DNA of 64,000 nt from Rhizobium sp. WYCCWR10014. GTDB lineage: Bacteria; Pseudomonadota; Alphaproteobacteria; Rhizobiales; Rhizobiaceae. Numbering within the stretch: position 1 is the stretch's first letter; every line of letters begins with the position of its first letter. The notes beneath the pieces are model-generated. The model ran no database searches and was not told the DNA's origin. It saw only the letters and a list, made by a program, of their open reading frames with translations. The stretch lies in contig NZ_LXFU01000024.1 in the NCBI RefSeq assembly GCF_001657485.1, positions 327,769 to 391,768 of the forward strand, given 5' to 3'. Below, piece by piece: positions 46,753 through 57,897 of the stretch. The position numbers and the translations under genes are program-made.

Positions 46753-47814
46753 GTGTCCGACACCATTGATGATCTGCGTATCCTCGAGATCATACCCCTC
46801 ACCAAACCCGCCGATATCCTCGCGGAAATCCACCGCGACGCTGTTGTCACCGAGACCGTGACCAGCAATCGTGGCGAGATTCACAGAATTCTTCAGGGCG
46901 AGGACGATCGCCTGGTCGTCGTCATCGGCCCCTGCTCCATCCATGACCCCGTTGCGGCTCGGGAATATGCCGCACGGCTGGAGGAACAGCGACGCCGCTT
47001 CGCCGACGATCTCGAGATCGTCATGCGCGTTTATTTCGAAAAGCCCCGCACGACGGTCGGCTGGAAGGGCCTGATAAACGACCCACATCTCGACGGTAGC
47101 TACCGCATCGAAGAGGGGTTGAGGATTGCCAGACGCCTGCTGCTCGACATCAATGCGATGGGCGTTCCCGCCGGCGTCGAATTCCTCGACACGATCACGC
47201 CGCAATATATTGCTGATCTCGTCAGCTGGGGCGCGATCGGCGCGCGCACGACCGAAAGCCAGATCCACCGGCAGCTCGCCTCGGGCCTCTCCTGCCCGAT
47301 CGGCTTCAAGAACGGCACCGACGGCGGCGTGCGTGTGGCGCTGGATGCCATCCTCGCCGCCTCGCAGCCGCATCACTTCCCGGCGGTGACCAAGGAAGGC
47401 CAGGCGGCAATCGCCTCGACGACGGGCAATGAGGACTGCCACATCATCCTGCGCGGCGGCAAGCGGCCGAACTATGAAGCGGCCGACGTCGAAGCGGTGA
47501 CCGGCGAAGCCGTCAAGCTCGGCGTCGCCCCGCGCATCCTGATTGATGCCAGCCATGCCAACAGCGGCAAGGATCCGATGAACCAGCCGCTCGTGGTCAA
47601 ATCCGTGGCCGCGCAGATTGCCGCCGGCAACAGCGACATCAAGGGCATGATGATCGAAAGTAACCTCGTTGCCGGCCGCCAGGACCTCGTTCCCGGCAAG
47701 CCGCTGGTCTATGGCCAGTCCATCACCGACGGCTGCATCGACTGGGACATGTCGGTCGCGGTACTGGAAGACCTGGCAAAGTCTGCCCGCGAGCGCCGCC
47801 AGACCCGCGCTTAA
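46753..47814 (+). CDS. 3-deoxy-7-phosphoheptulonate synthase, type I (AroFGH family)
   Basis: 353 aa from a GTG with GGAG 8 nt upstream. It makes DAHP from PEP and erythrose 4-phosphate, the first step to Phe, Tyr and Trp. Family motifs: VVIGPCSIHDP, RVYFEKPRTTVGWKGL, DLVSWGAIGARTTESQ, GFKNGTDG, DASHANSGKD and GMMIESNL. The full E. coli-type N-terminal region for allosteric aromatic binding is present. It appears to be under attenuation control by the leader upstream. A second, unrelated class II enzyme is at 56307-57680. Confidence 0.94.
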   Translation: MSDTIDDLRILEIIPLTKPADILAEIHRDAVVTETVTSNRGEIHRILQGEDDRLVVVIGPCSIHDPVAAREYAARLEEQRRRFADDLEIVMRVYFEKPRTTVGWKGLINDPHLDGSYRIEEGLRIARRLLLDINAMGVPAGVEFLDTITPQYIADLVSWGAIGARTTESQIHRQLASGLSCPIGFKNGTDGGVRVALDAILAASQPHHFPAVTKEGQAAIASTTGNEDCHIILRGGKRPNYEAADVEAVTGEAVKLGVAPRILIDASHANSGKDPMNQPLVVKSVAAQIAAGNSDIKGMMIESNLVAGRQDLVPGKPLVYGQSITDGCIDWDMSVAVLEDLAKSARERRQTRA

Positions 47815-48638
47815 GCCGCCGGGAAATAGCGGACATAGGCGAATTCTTCGCCGTCAGGAGACCAGCAGGGCACGTTGATCGTGCCCTGCCCTCCGAAGAG
47901 TTCGAACAGCGTCCTCAGATTGCCGCCATCCATGTCCATCAGCCGCAGCCGCACGTCGAGGTCGCGCGGATGGTCGAACACCGATGGGTCGTAGGATAGG
48001 AGCAGCACCGTGTCGTTGTTGGGCGACGGATGGGCGAACCAGTTGCCGTAATCGTCTGATGTCACCTGCTGGAGACCCGTGCCGTCGGGATGGACGCGCC
48101 AGATCTGCATCAGCCCGGTACGGCTGGAATTGAAATAGATCCATTGCCCGTCGGCGGAATAATCCGGTCCGTCATTGCGGCCCTCGCCATGCGTCAGCCG
48201 CGTCTCGGTGCCGCCGTCGACGGAGATGGTGTAGATATCGAAGAGGTCGTCGCGGATGCCGCAATAGGCGAGCTGGCGCCCGTCCGGCGACCAGCCATGC
48301 CAGTAGGATGGCAGGTTCTCGGTGATCAGCCTCGGCGTGCCGCCTTCGATCGGCAGGATATAGATCGCCGACTTGCCGAATTCGGTCTTGTCGGAAATGA
48401 CGATCTCAGTGCCATCGGGCGAAATGCCGTGATCATTGTTGCAGTTGACGGCAAAGCCGGTATCGACCTTGACCACCTCGCCGCCATCGAGCGGCAACCG
48501 GTAAAGCAGCCCGTCGCCGTTCAAGAGCAGGTAGGAACCATCCGGCGAGAAATTCGGCGCCTCCACCAGCTTGTCCGTCTGCCAGACCTCGCGGGCCCTG
48601 CCCGTCCTGACATTGTAGATCTCAACCGAGCTGCGCAT
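47811..48638 (-). CDS. TolB-like beta-propeller protein
   Basis: 275 aa. Repeated SPDG units (FSPDGSYLLL, ISPDGTEIVI, WSPDGRQLAY, YSADGQWIYF, WSPDGEEFAY) mark a WD40-like/TolB six-bladed propeller. There is no signal peptide, so it is probably cytoplasmic. The start at 48638 is fixed by GGGAGGAATC just upstream; the longer frame to 48713 only translates the 18-bp repeats. It overlaps the 3' end of the DAHP synthase gene by 4 nt on the opposite strand. Confidence 0.87.
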   Translation of the reverse strand: MRSSVEIYNVRTGRAREVWQTDKLVEAPNFSPDGSYLLLNGDGLLYRLPLDGGEVVKVDTGFAVNCNNDHGISPDGTEIVISDKTEFGKSAIYILPIEGGTPRLITENLPSYWHGWSPDGRQLAYCGIRDDLFDIYTISVDGGTETRLTHGEGRNDGPDYSADGQWIYFNSSRTGLMQIWRVHPDGTGLQQVTSDDYGNWFAHPSPNNDTVLLLSYDPSVFDHPRDLDVRLRLMDMDGGNLRTLFELFGGQGTINVPCWSPDGEEFAYVRYFPAA

Positions 48639-48662
48639 GATTCCTCCCGAAAAGCTTGATGC

Positions 48663-48728
48663 CGTCAGCGATCTCGATTGCGTCAGCGATCTCGATTGCG
48701 TCAGCGATCTCAATTGCGTCAGCGATCC
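48663..48728. repeat. 18-bp tandem repeat at the nadE 3' end
   Basis: CGTCAGCGATCTCGATTG at 48663-48680 and 48681-48698, a one-base variant at 48699-48716, and a partial copy at 48717-48728 that contains the nadE stop. It looks like slippage amplification of the end of nadE: each copy repeats the codons GATCGCTGA. Confidence 0.9.
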
Positions 48729-50398
48729 CTGAAACGATTGGTGATCGGATAGCGCCGGTCGCGGCCGAAATTCTTCTTGGTGATCTTTACCCCAGGCGCC
48801 GATTGCCGGCGCTTGTATTCGGCGAGATAGAGCAGGTGCTCGACCCGGTGGACGGTCCCAACATCATGGCCGCGCGCGACGATCTCCTCGACCGCCATTT
48901 CCTTTTCCACCAGGCATTCAAGGATATCGTCGAGAACGGGATAGGGCGGCAGCGAATCCTGGTCCTTCTGGTCGGGACGAAGCTCGGCCGAAGGCGCCTT
49001 GTCGATGATATTCTGCGGGATCACCTCGCCCGACGGCCCCAGCGCGCCCGGCGGCACGTTTTCATTGCGCCAGCGGGAAAGCGCATAGACCTGCATCTTG
49101 TAGAGATCCTTGATCGGGTTGAAGCCGCCATTCATGTCGCCGTAGAGCGTGGCGTAGCCGACCGACATTTCCGACTTGTTGCCGGTCGTCACCACCATCG
49201 AGCCGAACTTGTTGGAGATCGCCATCAGGATGACGCCGCGCGCCCGGCTCTGCAGGTTCTCTTCGGTGATGCCGCTGTCCGTGCCTTCGAAAAGGCTGGA
49301 CAGTGCACTGCTGAAGCCCGTCACCGGCGGTTCGATCGGCACGATATCATAGCGGCAGCCAAGCGCCTTGGCGCAATCGGCCGCATCCTTCAGCGAATCC
49401 TCCGAGGTGTAGCGGTAGGGCAGCATGACCGTGCGTACCCGCTCTTCGCCCAGCGCGTCGACGGCGATCGCCGCGCAGATCGCCGAGTCGATGCCGCCGG
49501 AAAGGCCGAGCACCACCGTCTTGAAGCCGTTCTTGTTGACGTAGTCGCGGAAGCCGAGCAGGCAGGCGCGATAATCGGCTTCCTCGCGCTCTGGAATACG
49601 CGCCATCGGCCCTTCGGCGCAGTGCCAGCCGTTTTCGCCGCGCTTCCATGTCGTTACAGCAAGTGCCGTCTCGAACTGGCTCATCTGGAAGGCGAGTGAT
49701 TTATCGGCATTGAAAGCGAAACTCGCTCCGTCGAAGACGAGTTCGTCCTGGCCGCCGAGCTGGGCGGCATAGATCAGCGGCAGGCCGGTCTCGATTACCT
49801 GCTTCAGCACCACCTGATGGCGAATATCGACCTTGCCGCGATAATAGGGCGAACCATTCGGCGACAGCAGGATCTCGGCCCCGCTTTCGGCCAGCGTCTC
49901 GCAGACGCCGAGATCGCCCCAGATATCCTCGCAGATCGGAATGCCGATGCGTACGCCGCGGAAATTCACCGGCCCTGGCATGGCGCCCTGGTCGAAGACG
50001 CGCTTCTCGTCGAACTCGCCGTAATTCGGCAGGTCGATCTTGTCGCGCACCGCGATCACTTTGCCGCCGTCGAGCACGGCGACCGAATTGTAGCGCCCGG
50101 TCTCGTCCTGCCGGGGAAAGCCGATAATGACGCCCGGCCCGCCATCGGTGGTATCGGCCGCGAGATTCTCGACCGCCTTCCAGCAGGCGCGGATGAAGGC
50201 CGGCTTCAGCACCAAATCTTCAGGCGGATAACCGGAGATGAAAAGCTCGGTCAGGACGAGCAGATGCGCGCCCTCCCGGGCAGCATCGGCGCGCGCCTCA
50301 CGCGCCTTGGCCAGATTGCCGGCGACATCGCCGACCGTCGGGTTGAGCTGACCGATGGCGATGCGGAAGATATCAGAAAGGGCGTTTTCCTGTGTCAT
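48719..50398 (-). CDS. nadE: glutamine-dependent NAD+ synthetase
   Basis: 559 aa, a two-domain enzyme. The N-terminal nitrilase-like amidase has its Glu (LTELFISGYPPEDL), Lys (DKIDLPNYGEFDE) and Cys (GIPICEDIWGD), and releases ammonia from glutamine. The C-terminal ATP-pyrophosphatase domain has the SGGIDS loop in LGLSGGIDSAICAAIA and amidates deamido-NAD. Last step of NAD synthesis. The stop lies in an 18-bp tandem repeat. Confidence 0.96.
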   Translation of the reverse strand: MTQENALSDIFRIAIGQLNPTVGDVAGNLAKAREARADAAREGAHLLVLTELFISGYPPEDLVLKPAFIRACWKAVENLAADTTDGGPGVIIGFPRQDETGRYNSVAVLDGGKVIAVRDKIDLPNYGEFDEKRVFDQGAMPGPVNFRGVRIGIPICEDIWGDLGVCETLAESGAEILLSPNGSPYYRGKVDIRHQVVLKQVIETGLPLIYAAQLGGQDELVFDGASFAFNADKSLAFQMSQFETALAVTTWKRGENGWHCAEGPMARIPEREEADYRACLLGFRDYVNKNGFKTVVLGLSGGIDSAICAAIAVDALGEERVRTVMLPYRYTSEDSLKDAADCAKALGCRYDIVPIEPPVTGFSSALSSLFEGTDSGITEENLQSRARGVILMAISNKFGSMVVTTGNKSEMSVGYATLYGDMNGGFNPIKDLYKMQVYALSRWRNENVPPGALGPSGEVIPQNIIDKAPSAELRPDQKDQDSLPPYPVLDDILECLVEKEMAVEEIVARGHDVGTVHRVEHLLYLAEYKRRQSAPGVKITKKNFGRDRRYPITNRFRDR

Positions 50399-50590
50399 GT
50401 CATTTATTTAGCCTGCAGCTTTCACGACCGCAACACGTTCGGGCCGAAAGCGGCACCTCGCGACGACGAAATTTTTGTGAACGGATCTCGCGTGCCCCCG
50501 CGCGGCACTGATACGCATTGCAATTTGCCTCCGGAGCGGAATACTGGCGCCGAAAGCGACCGCATCGATAACCGGTATCGGAAACAGGCA

Positions 50591-51121
50591 ATGTCTAATC
50601 TTTCGGACTTCGTGCACCATCATTTCGACAAACCGGCCGACGAGCTCGGCGACGTCGAAAAGCGAGTGCTGGCGAAAGCGCACCAACGCAAGGTCATCTC
50701 GACCGACGTCAACGCCGCCTTATCAGCAGAGTCATCCTTCGGCGAGCGTATTGCCGATGGCATCGCCCGCGTCGGCGGCTCCTGGTCCTTCATACTCGCC
50801 TTCCTCGCCTTTCTCGCCGTCTGGACACTGATGAACACCATCGGTCTGGTGGCGAATCCCTTCGACCCATACCCCTTCATTTTTCTGAATCTGATCCTGT
50901 CGATGATCGCCGCCATCCAGGCGCCGATCATCATGATGTCGCAGAACCGGCAGGCCGAGCGCGACCGCTTCGAGGCCGCCAAGGATTACGAGGTCAATCT
51001 CAAGGCCGAGCTTGAGGTGCTCTCCCTGCACCAGAAGATCGATATGAGCGTGCTGACCGAGCTGACGGCGCTGCGCGAGGACGTGGCCCGCCTCACAGCA
51101 GCGCTGGCCGCGAAAAGCTAA
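50591..51121 (+). CDS. DUF1003 membrane protein
   Basis: 176 aa. Two membrane helices (about 62-82, FILAFLAFLAVWTLMNTIGL; about 92-112, FIFLNLILSMIAAIQAPIIM) followed by MSQNRQAERDR and a helical tail, the classic DUF1003 arrangement. Function unknown. An in-frame ORF runs back to 49817 but is antisense to nadE. The 3' end overlaps the GFA gene by 4 nt in a convergent fashion. Confidence 0.87.
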   Translation: MSNLSDFVHHHFDKPADELGDVEKRVLAKAHQRKVISTDVNAALSAESSFGERIADGIARVGGSWSFILAFLAFLAVWTLMNTIGLVANPFDPYPFIFLNLILSMIAAIQAPIIMMSQNRQAERDRFEAAKDYEVNLKAELEVLSLHQKIDMSVLTELTALREDVARLTAALAAKS

Positions 51122-51516
51122 ACCGGATTCACCGCATATTGCGGCAGGCCGTCCGATATCTCGTAGAAATCGCCCTTGTCGGCGCAGTAGATGTGATGGC
51201 CGAAGGCAAGGCCGCTCGGCTCGTCGAAGGCGCCGGCCATCACCGAAATCTCCGCCGATCCGTCCGCCTGCCAGAACAGCGCCGAGCCGCAATTCGAGCA
51301 GAAGCCGCGTCGCGCCTCCTCGCTTGACCTGTACCAGCGGACCGCTTCAGCGCCTTCCACCGAAAGAGCCGCGCGCGCCACGTTGACCGCCGCGTAGTAA
51401 AGCCCCGTCTGCCGGCGGCATTGCGAGCAATGGCAGCCGACGACAGGCCCGGGCTTTGCCGCACTTGAAAATCGCACGGCGCCGCAAAGGCAGCCGCCTG
51501 TATGCTGTTCGGTCAT
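51118..51516 (-). CDS. GFA-family (CENP-V/GFA domain) zinc protein
   Basis: 132 aa. Zinc cysteines in GGCLCGAVRF, CHCSQCRRQTG and FCSNCGSAL fit the glutathione-dependent formaldehyde-activating (GFA) fold. Most members have no proven reaction; S-hydroxymethylglutathione formation has been proposed for the type enzyme. Monocistronic. Confidence 0.9.
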   Translation of the reverse strand: MTEQHTGGCLCGAVRFSSAAKPGPVVGCHCSQCRRQTGLYYAAVNVARAALSVEGAEAVRWYRSSEEARRGFCSNCGSALFWQADGSAEISVMAGAFDEPSGLAFGHHIYCADKGDFYEISDGLPQYAVNPV

Positions 51517-51882
51517 CGTCGCCCCGCTGTTTCCAAGGGAACGTTGCCGCCGATCTGCTCCGGCGTCAAATCCATTTCCCTGAACGAACCATCAGGAATC
51601 TTGAAGGCCGGCGGCCCTGTGCCAATCACGCCAACACTTCGGCGCGGAGCAGGAAGTAGCATTTCCTTATGCGCGCATCTCCCCAGCCAACGCGGAAACA
51701 CACCACAGGTTGCAGCACAAGGAAAATTCCTCAATAAAATGCTATTTTCTAACAAAACAAAAGGAATATAATAATAATCTAATACATCCAAAACGTTTAT
51801 TAGATAATCCAAAATTAACCTCTGCGGCTCTAGAGTCACAACCGTTGATCGATACTTGCACGGTCAGCTTGCGAGGTGAAAA
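51517..51882. other. AT-rich intergenic region before the TadE gene
   Basis: 366 bp without a supported gene. The part 51720-51830 is strikingly AT-rich against GC-rich flanks and has an inverted repeat ATCTAATA (51777-51784) / TATTAGAT (51798-51805) with a 13-nt spacer. It probably holds the promoter and a regulator site for the TadE-TadG pair. Confidence 0.5.
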
Positions 51883-52305
51883 ATGAGAATTTTCCAACGT
51901 TTCCCTTCGAACGAACGTGGCGCCGCAGCAATCGAATTCGCCATCGTCGCGCCGCTTTTCCTTCTGGTGGTCCTGACGATGATCGCCTACGGCATCTATC
52001 TGAGCGCATCCCATGCGGTGCAGCAGCTGACCGCCGATGCCGCGCGCACCGCCGTTGCCGGCATGACCAGCCAGGAGCGATCGCAGCTGGTCAATGATTT
52101 CATCAGCCAGTCGACCATCGACCATCCGCTGCTCGAAAAGAGCAAGCTGCATGTCACAGTTACCACGGACCCCGGCAATGCGAACCAGTTCACCGTGACG
52201 GCGGAATATGACACCGTCAATCTGCCGATCTGGAACCTCTACACCTTTCCCCTGCCCGACCACATGATCCGGCGCTTCGCGACCATCCGGATGGGAGGCC
52301 TGTGA
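51883..52305 (+). CDS. TadE-like pilus assembly protein
   Basis: 140 aa. The N-terminal RGAAAIEFAIVAPLFLLVVL matches the TadE pseudopilin segment: a cationic end, Glu five to six residues into the hydrophobic helix, and prepilin-like processing. TadE/F pseudopilins are needed for Flp/Tad pili. GAGG lies 5 nt before the ATG. It is followed 1 nt later by a TadG-like gene. No tadA/cpaF or other Tad genes are near, so this is an orphan pair. Confidence 0.87.
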   Translation: MRIFQRFPSNERGAAAIEFAIVAPLFLLVVLTMIAYGIYLSASHAVQQLTADAARTAVAGMTSQERSQLVNDFISQSTIDHPLLEKSKLHVTVTTDPGNANQFTVTAEYDTVNLPIWNLYTFPLPDHMIRRFATIRMGGL

Positions 52306-52306
52306 G

Positions 52307-54043
52307 ATGCCGATGTTCAGGGCCCGCCTGAGCCGCTTCGCCGCCGATGCATCAGGCAATATCGCCATCATGGCAGCGATCTCAGCCCCACTCATCCTCT
52401 ATTCCCTCGGCCTCGGCGTCGACTACGGCATGATGACGCTGCAGCAGCGCCGCCTGCAGCAGCTGAGCGATATCGGCGCCATCGTCGCCGCCGCCGACAT
52501 CAGCCACGCCGCCGACAATCTCGTCACCAATTTCGACCAAAACGGCCTCAACATTGCCGTCCGCACCGACACGGGTTATGCGACGAAGAAGGGCGCGCTG
52601 CCGGCAACGGCTGATCTCAAGCAATTCGACGCTGTCGCCGAATTCACTCCCGGCACCTATCTCGCCGATGCCTCGGTGCCGCTCGGCAGCCGTTTTGCCG
52701 CCGGCGCCCAACCCTACGACGCCGTCAAGGTCGGCATCACCCAGAAGGCGGAGCTGATCTTCGCCACTGCCTTTGCCACCGCTCCCAACCTCAGGGCGGT
52801 CGGCACAGCCTCGGCCTCAAAGCTTGCTGCCTTCTCGATCGGCTCACGGCTGGCAAGCCTCAATGGCGGCGTGCTGAACGCGCTGCTCGGCAGTCTGCTC
52901 GGCACGAGCCTCTCGCTGAAGGTGGCCGATTACGAGGCGCTAACATCAGCCGATATCAAGCTGCTCCCCTTCCTCGACATGCTGGCGACCGATCTCAACC
53001 TCACCGCCGGCACCTATGACGATCTGCTGGCAACCGACATCTCCTATCCCAGGCTCTTGAAGACGCTCGGCAAGACAGGCGGCCTCACGCCCACCGTCAC
53101 CAATGCGCTCAACACGATCGAAAAGGCGCTCGGCACGACGCAGGTCAAGATCAAGCTCGAGGATCTCTTCAACCTCGGCCCGATCGGCGAGCGCGTCATC
53201 GGCAGCGGCTCACAGCTCTCGGCCGAGGCGAGCGTGATGGATATTGTCTCGGCGGCAGCCGTTGCGGCCAACCAGGAGAAGCAGGTCGCCGCCAATCTCG
53301 GCGGCTCCGTGCCCGGGCTTGCCACGGTGAAGCTGACGCTTGCGATCGGCGAGATGCCGAAGGGTGCGGCCTCGAACGGGATCGGCGCCGTTGGCGCCAC
53401 CGTCCGCACGGCGCAGGTGCGCCTGGCGCTCGAAGTGTCGGTGCTCGGGACCAATTCCCTCGCCGGGCTGAAGGTACGCGTGCCTCTCTACCTCGAGGTC
53501 GCCCATGCCGAGGCCAGGCTCGCGACCATCACCTGTCTCGGCGGCGGCGCCAAAAACGCGAGCGTTGGCGTCGATGTGGTACCCGGCGTCGCCGAACTGT
53601 CGCTCGGCGACGTCGACCCCAAAGCCTTCGTCAATTTCGACAGTCCGCCACGCGTCACCCGTGCCAAGCTGATCGACGCGATTCTGCTCAGTGTCTCGGG
53701 CCTCGCCCATGTCAACGTGACTAATCTCAGCAAGAGCAAGCTCACCTTCCAGCCGGCCGACATCGCGGCAAAGACCATCAAGAACGTCTCGACCAAGGAC
53801 ACCCTGACCTCGGCCATGGCGTCGCTGGTCAAGGAGACGGATATCCAGGTCAGCATTCTCGGCCTCGGCATCGGCCTGTCGAAATCGGTGGTGCAGAGCG
53901 CCGTCGCCGATACGCTTACGGGGCTGACCAAGCCGCTCGACGAGTTGCTCTTCAACCTCCTGACGCTACTCGGCGTCAAGGTCGGCGAAGCCGACGTGCG
54001 CGTCACCGATGTGCGCTGCCAGCAATCGGTGCTGGTGCAATAA
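52307..54043 (+). CDS. TadG-like protein without a VWA domain
   Basis: 578 aa. An N-terminal Tad-type segment (DASGNIAIMAAISAPLILYS, then LGLGVDYG) is followed by a long Ala/Leu/Thr-rich exported domain. No MIDAS-type VWA is visible. A CRSC-like pair is absent; only two or three Cys exist (TCLGGG and VRCQQSV). It probably sits on the inner membrane facing the periplasm. Coupled to the TadE gene (ends 52305). The middle region is not a family I recognise. Confidence 0.8.
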   Translation: MPMFRARLSRFAADASGNIAIMAAISAPLILYSLGLGVDYGMMTLQQRRLQQLSDIGAIVAAADISHAADNLVTNFDQNGLNIAVRTDTGYATKKGALPATADLKQFDAVAEFTPGTYLADASVPLGSRFAAGAQPYDAVKVGITQKAELIFATAFATAPNLRAVGTASASKLAAFSIGSRLASLNGGVLNALLGSLLGTSLSLKVADYEALTSADIKLLPFLDMLATDLNLTAGTYDDLLATDISYPRLLKTLGKTGGLTPTVTNALNTIEKALGTTQVKIKLEDLFNLGPIGERVIGSGSQLSAEASVMDIVSAAAVAANQEKQVAANLGGSVPGLATVKLTLAIGEMPKGAASNGIGAVGATVRTAQVRLALEVSVLGTNSLAGLKVRVPLYLEVAHAEARLATITCLGGGAKNASVGVDVVPGVAELSLGDVDPKAFVNFDSPPRVTRAKLIDAILLSVSGLAHVNVTNLSKSKLTFQPADIAAKTIKNVSTKDTLTSAMASLVKETDIQVSILGLGIGLSKSVVQSAVADTLTGLTKPLDELLFNLLTLLGVKVGEADVRVTDVRCQQSVLVQ

Positions 54044-54238
54044 AGCCCCTGCTTGGCCCGAAATTGCGCCGGGAAGCTGTTGCCCGTCGACAACACCCGC
54101 CGGCCTCCTCCCATCGCTGCATTGAATCCGGCGCGGTTGTCGGCGATACTAACAGCTCAATTCATCCTCGGGAGACTGACATGAGAGCGACCCTGTCCAA
54201 ACAGAAAGGAAACATCCCCCACAAGGACATTCAGCTTC

Positions 54239-56080
<1,842 letters not shown>

Positions 56081-56096
56081 GCGCTTGGTCTACCGG

Positions 56097-56128
56097 CAAC
56101 AAAAAAGCCCGGCAATCACGCCGGGCTT
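56097..56128 (-). terminator. hairpin terminator-like element
   Basis: AAGCCCGGC / GCCGGGCTT with loop AATCAC. On the minus strand it is followed by T6; on the plus strand a T-tract is missing, although it lies 17 nt past the ABC gene stop. Confidence 0.55.
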
Positions 56129-56136
56129 AGACCGCC

Positions 56137-56196
56137 GACAAAGTCGGCCAACTCCTCTTTCGTCATGCTCGGGCTTGTCCCGAGCATCTGCAGCCG
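56137..56196 (+). repeat. dispersed intergenic repeat, copy 2
   Basis: Nearly identical to 35131-35187 over about 55 bp, including the core TTTCGTCATGCTCGGGCTTG, TCCCGAGCATCTGCAGCCGG. Directly after it, TCCTCGGCACGAGGCCGAGG forms another inverted repeat (about 56206-56225). Confidence 0.75.
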
Positions 56197-56259
56197 GCGC
56201 AGCAGATCCTCGGCACGAGGCCGAGGATGACGCCGAGTAAAGAGCAAAGCCTGCCAACA

Positions 56260-56287
56260 AAAAGCCCGGGCGAGCCGGGCTTTTCGT
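56260..56287 (-). terminator. Rho-independent terminator of the class II DAHP synthase gene
   Basis: AAAAAGCCCGGGCGAGCCGG / GCTTTTC: stem GCCCGG/CCGGGC with loop GCGA, T-rich on both strands. It lies about 20 nt beyond the class II DAHP synthase stop and may also stop the plus-strand transcript. Confidence 0.75.
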
Positions 56288-56306
56288 CATCTGTTTCGAC
56301 CCAGCC

Positions 56307-57680
56307 TCAGCCGTTGGCGACCATCCGCTTTTCGTCGCGGCCGCCCTTCATGCGTTCGGCAAGCAGGAAAGCGAGTTCGAGCGCCTGGTCGGCGTTGAGG
56401 CGCGGATCGCAATGGGTGTGGTAGCGGTCCTGCAGATCTTCTGCGGAGACGGCGCGGGCGCCGCCGGTGCACTCGGTCACGTCCTTGCCGGTCATCTCGA
56501 TATGGATGCCGCCGGGATGCGAGCCTTCGGCGCGGTGGATCTGAAAGAAGCTTTCGACCTCCGACAGGATCCGCTCGAAGGGACGAGTCTTGTAGTTGTT
56601 GAGCGTGATCGTGTTGCCGTGCATCGGATCGCAGGACCAGACGACCTTTCGGCCCTCGCGCTCGACGGCGCGAATGAGCTTCGGCAGGCTTTCGGCGACC
56701 TTCTCATGGCCGAAACGGCAGATCAGCGTCAGGCGCCCGGCCTCGTTGGCAGGATTCAGGATGTCGATCAATTGCAGCAAGTCGTCGGCCTGCAGCGACG
56801 GGCCACATTTCAGGCCGATCGGGTTCTTGATGCCGCGGCAATATTCGACATGCGCATGGTCGGCCTGGCGCGTGCGGTCGCCGATCCAGATCATGTGGCC
56901 CGACGTTGCATACCAGTCGCCCGACGTGGAATCCACGCGAGTCAGCGCCTCCTCGTAGCCGAGCAGCAGCGCCTCGTGGCTGGTGAAGAAATCGGTCTCG
57001 CGCAGGCTCGGATGGTTTTCCGAGGTGATGCCGATCGCCTTCATGAAATCCATGGTTTCGCTGATGCGGTCGGCAAGCTTGCGGTAGCGCTCGCCCTGCG
57101 GGCTGTCCTTGACGAAGCCGAGCATCCACTGATGCACGTTTTCGAGATTGGCATAACCGCCCATCGCGAAGGCGCGCAGCAGGTTCAGCGTCGCAGCCGA
57201 CTGGCGATAGGCCATGGCCTGGCGTTCCGGGTTCGGAATGCGCGACTCCTCGGTGAATTCGATGCCGTTGATGATATCGCCACGATAGGCCGGCAGCGTC
57301 ACGTCGCCCTGCTTCTCGACATTCGACGAACGCGGCTTGGCGAACTGGCCGGCGATGCGGCCGACCTTGACGACCGGCAGCTGCGCGCCGAAGGTCAACA
57401 CCACGGCCATCTGCAGGAAGGCGCGGAAGAAGTCGCGGATGTTGTCAGCGCCATGTTCGGCGAAGCTCTCGGCGCAATCGCCGCCCTGCAGCAGAAAACC
57501 GTTGCCTTCGGCGACATTGGCGAGATGTTTCTTCAGGCGGCGCGCTTCACCTGCAAAGACGAGCGGCGGATAGCTGGCGAGCGTGGCTTCCGTTGCCGCC
57601 AAAGCGGCTGCGTCGGGATATTCGGGAACCTGCAGGATCGGTTTTTGCCGCCAGCTGCTCGGGGTCCAATTGTCTGCCAT
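56307..57680 (-). CDS. 3-deoxy-7-phosphoheptulonate synthase, class II
   Basis: 457 aa. Plant/mycobacterial-type DAHP synthase: [19 protein letters not shown] start, [49 protein letters not shown] and [18 protein letters not shown]. It does the same reaction as the type I enzyme at 46753 but has no sequence similarity to it. The ATG at 57680 has AGGTGAG close upstream; a GTG at 57689 is the other option. No attenuator is seen upstream. Confidence 0.95.
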   Translation of the reverse strand: MADNWTPSSWRQKPILQVPEYPDAAALAATEATLASYPPLVFAGEARRLKKHLANVAEGNGFLLQGGDCAESFAEHGADNIRDFFRAFLQMAVVLTFGAQLPVVKVGRIAGQFAKPRSSNVEKQGDVTLPAYRGDIINGIEFTEESRIPNPERQAMAYRQSAATLNLLRAFAMGGYANLENVHQWMLGFVKDSPQGERYRKLADRISETMDFMKAIGITSENHPSLRETDFFTSHEALLLGYEEALTRVDSTSGDWYATSGHMIWIGDRTRQADHAHVEYCRGIKNPIGLKCGPSLQADDLLQLIDILNPANEAGRLTLICRFGHEKVAESLPKLIRAVEREGRKVVWSCDPMHGNTITLNNYKTRPFERILSEVESFFQIHRAEGSHPGGIHIEMTGKDVTECTGGARAVSAEDLQDRYHTHCDPRLNADQALELAFLLAERMKGGRDEKRMVANG

Positions 57681-57897
57681 CTCACTCACCTGTTCTCACA
57701 TCCATACCTCAGGATGCCCTCAATATGCGGCGGCTTATAGACCTTTAGACCCGGCTTGCAAAGACCATTCGCCGACAGTTGTCGCCTCACCGCCGCCGCC
57801 CGCCTTATCTGGTTAAACCGCCATATACCATGTCGATTTCCCCATATTTTAGACTTTCAATGTAGAACGGAAAGAGTTTCAATGTCGGGGACATAGC

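Noticed and set aside
49817..50590. N-terminal extension of the DUF1003 gene
   Set aside because: It would run antisense through nadE; the family start is at 50591.
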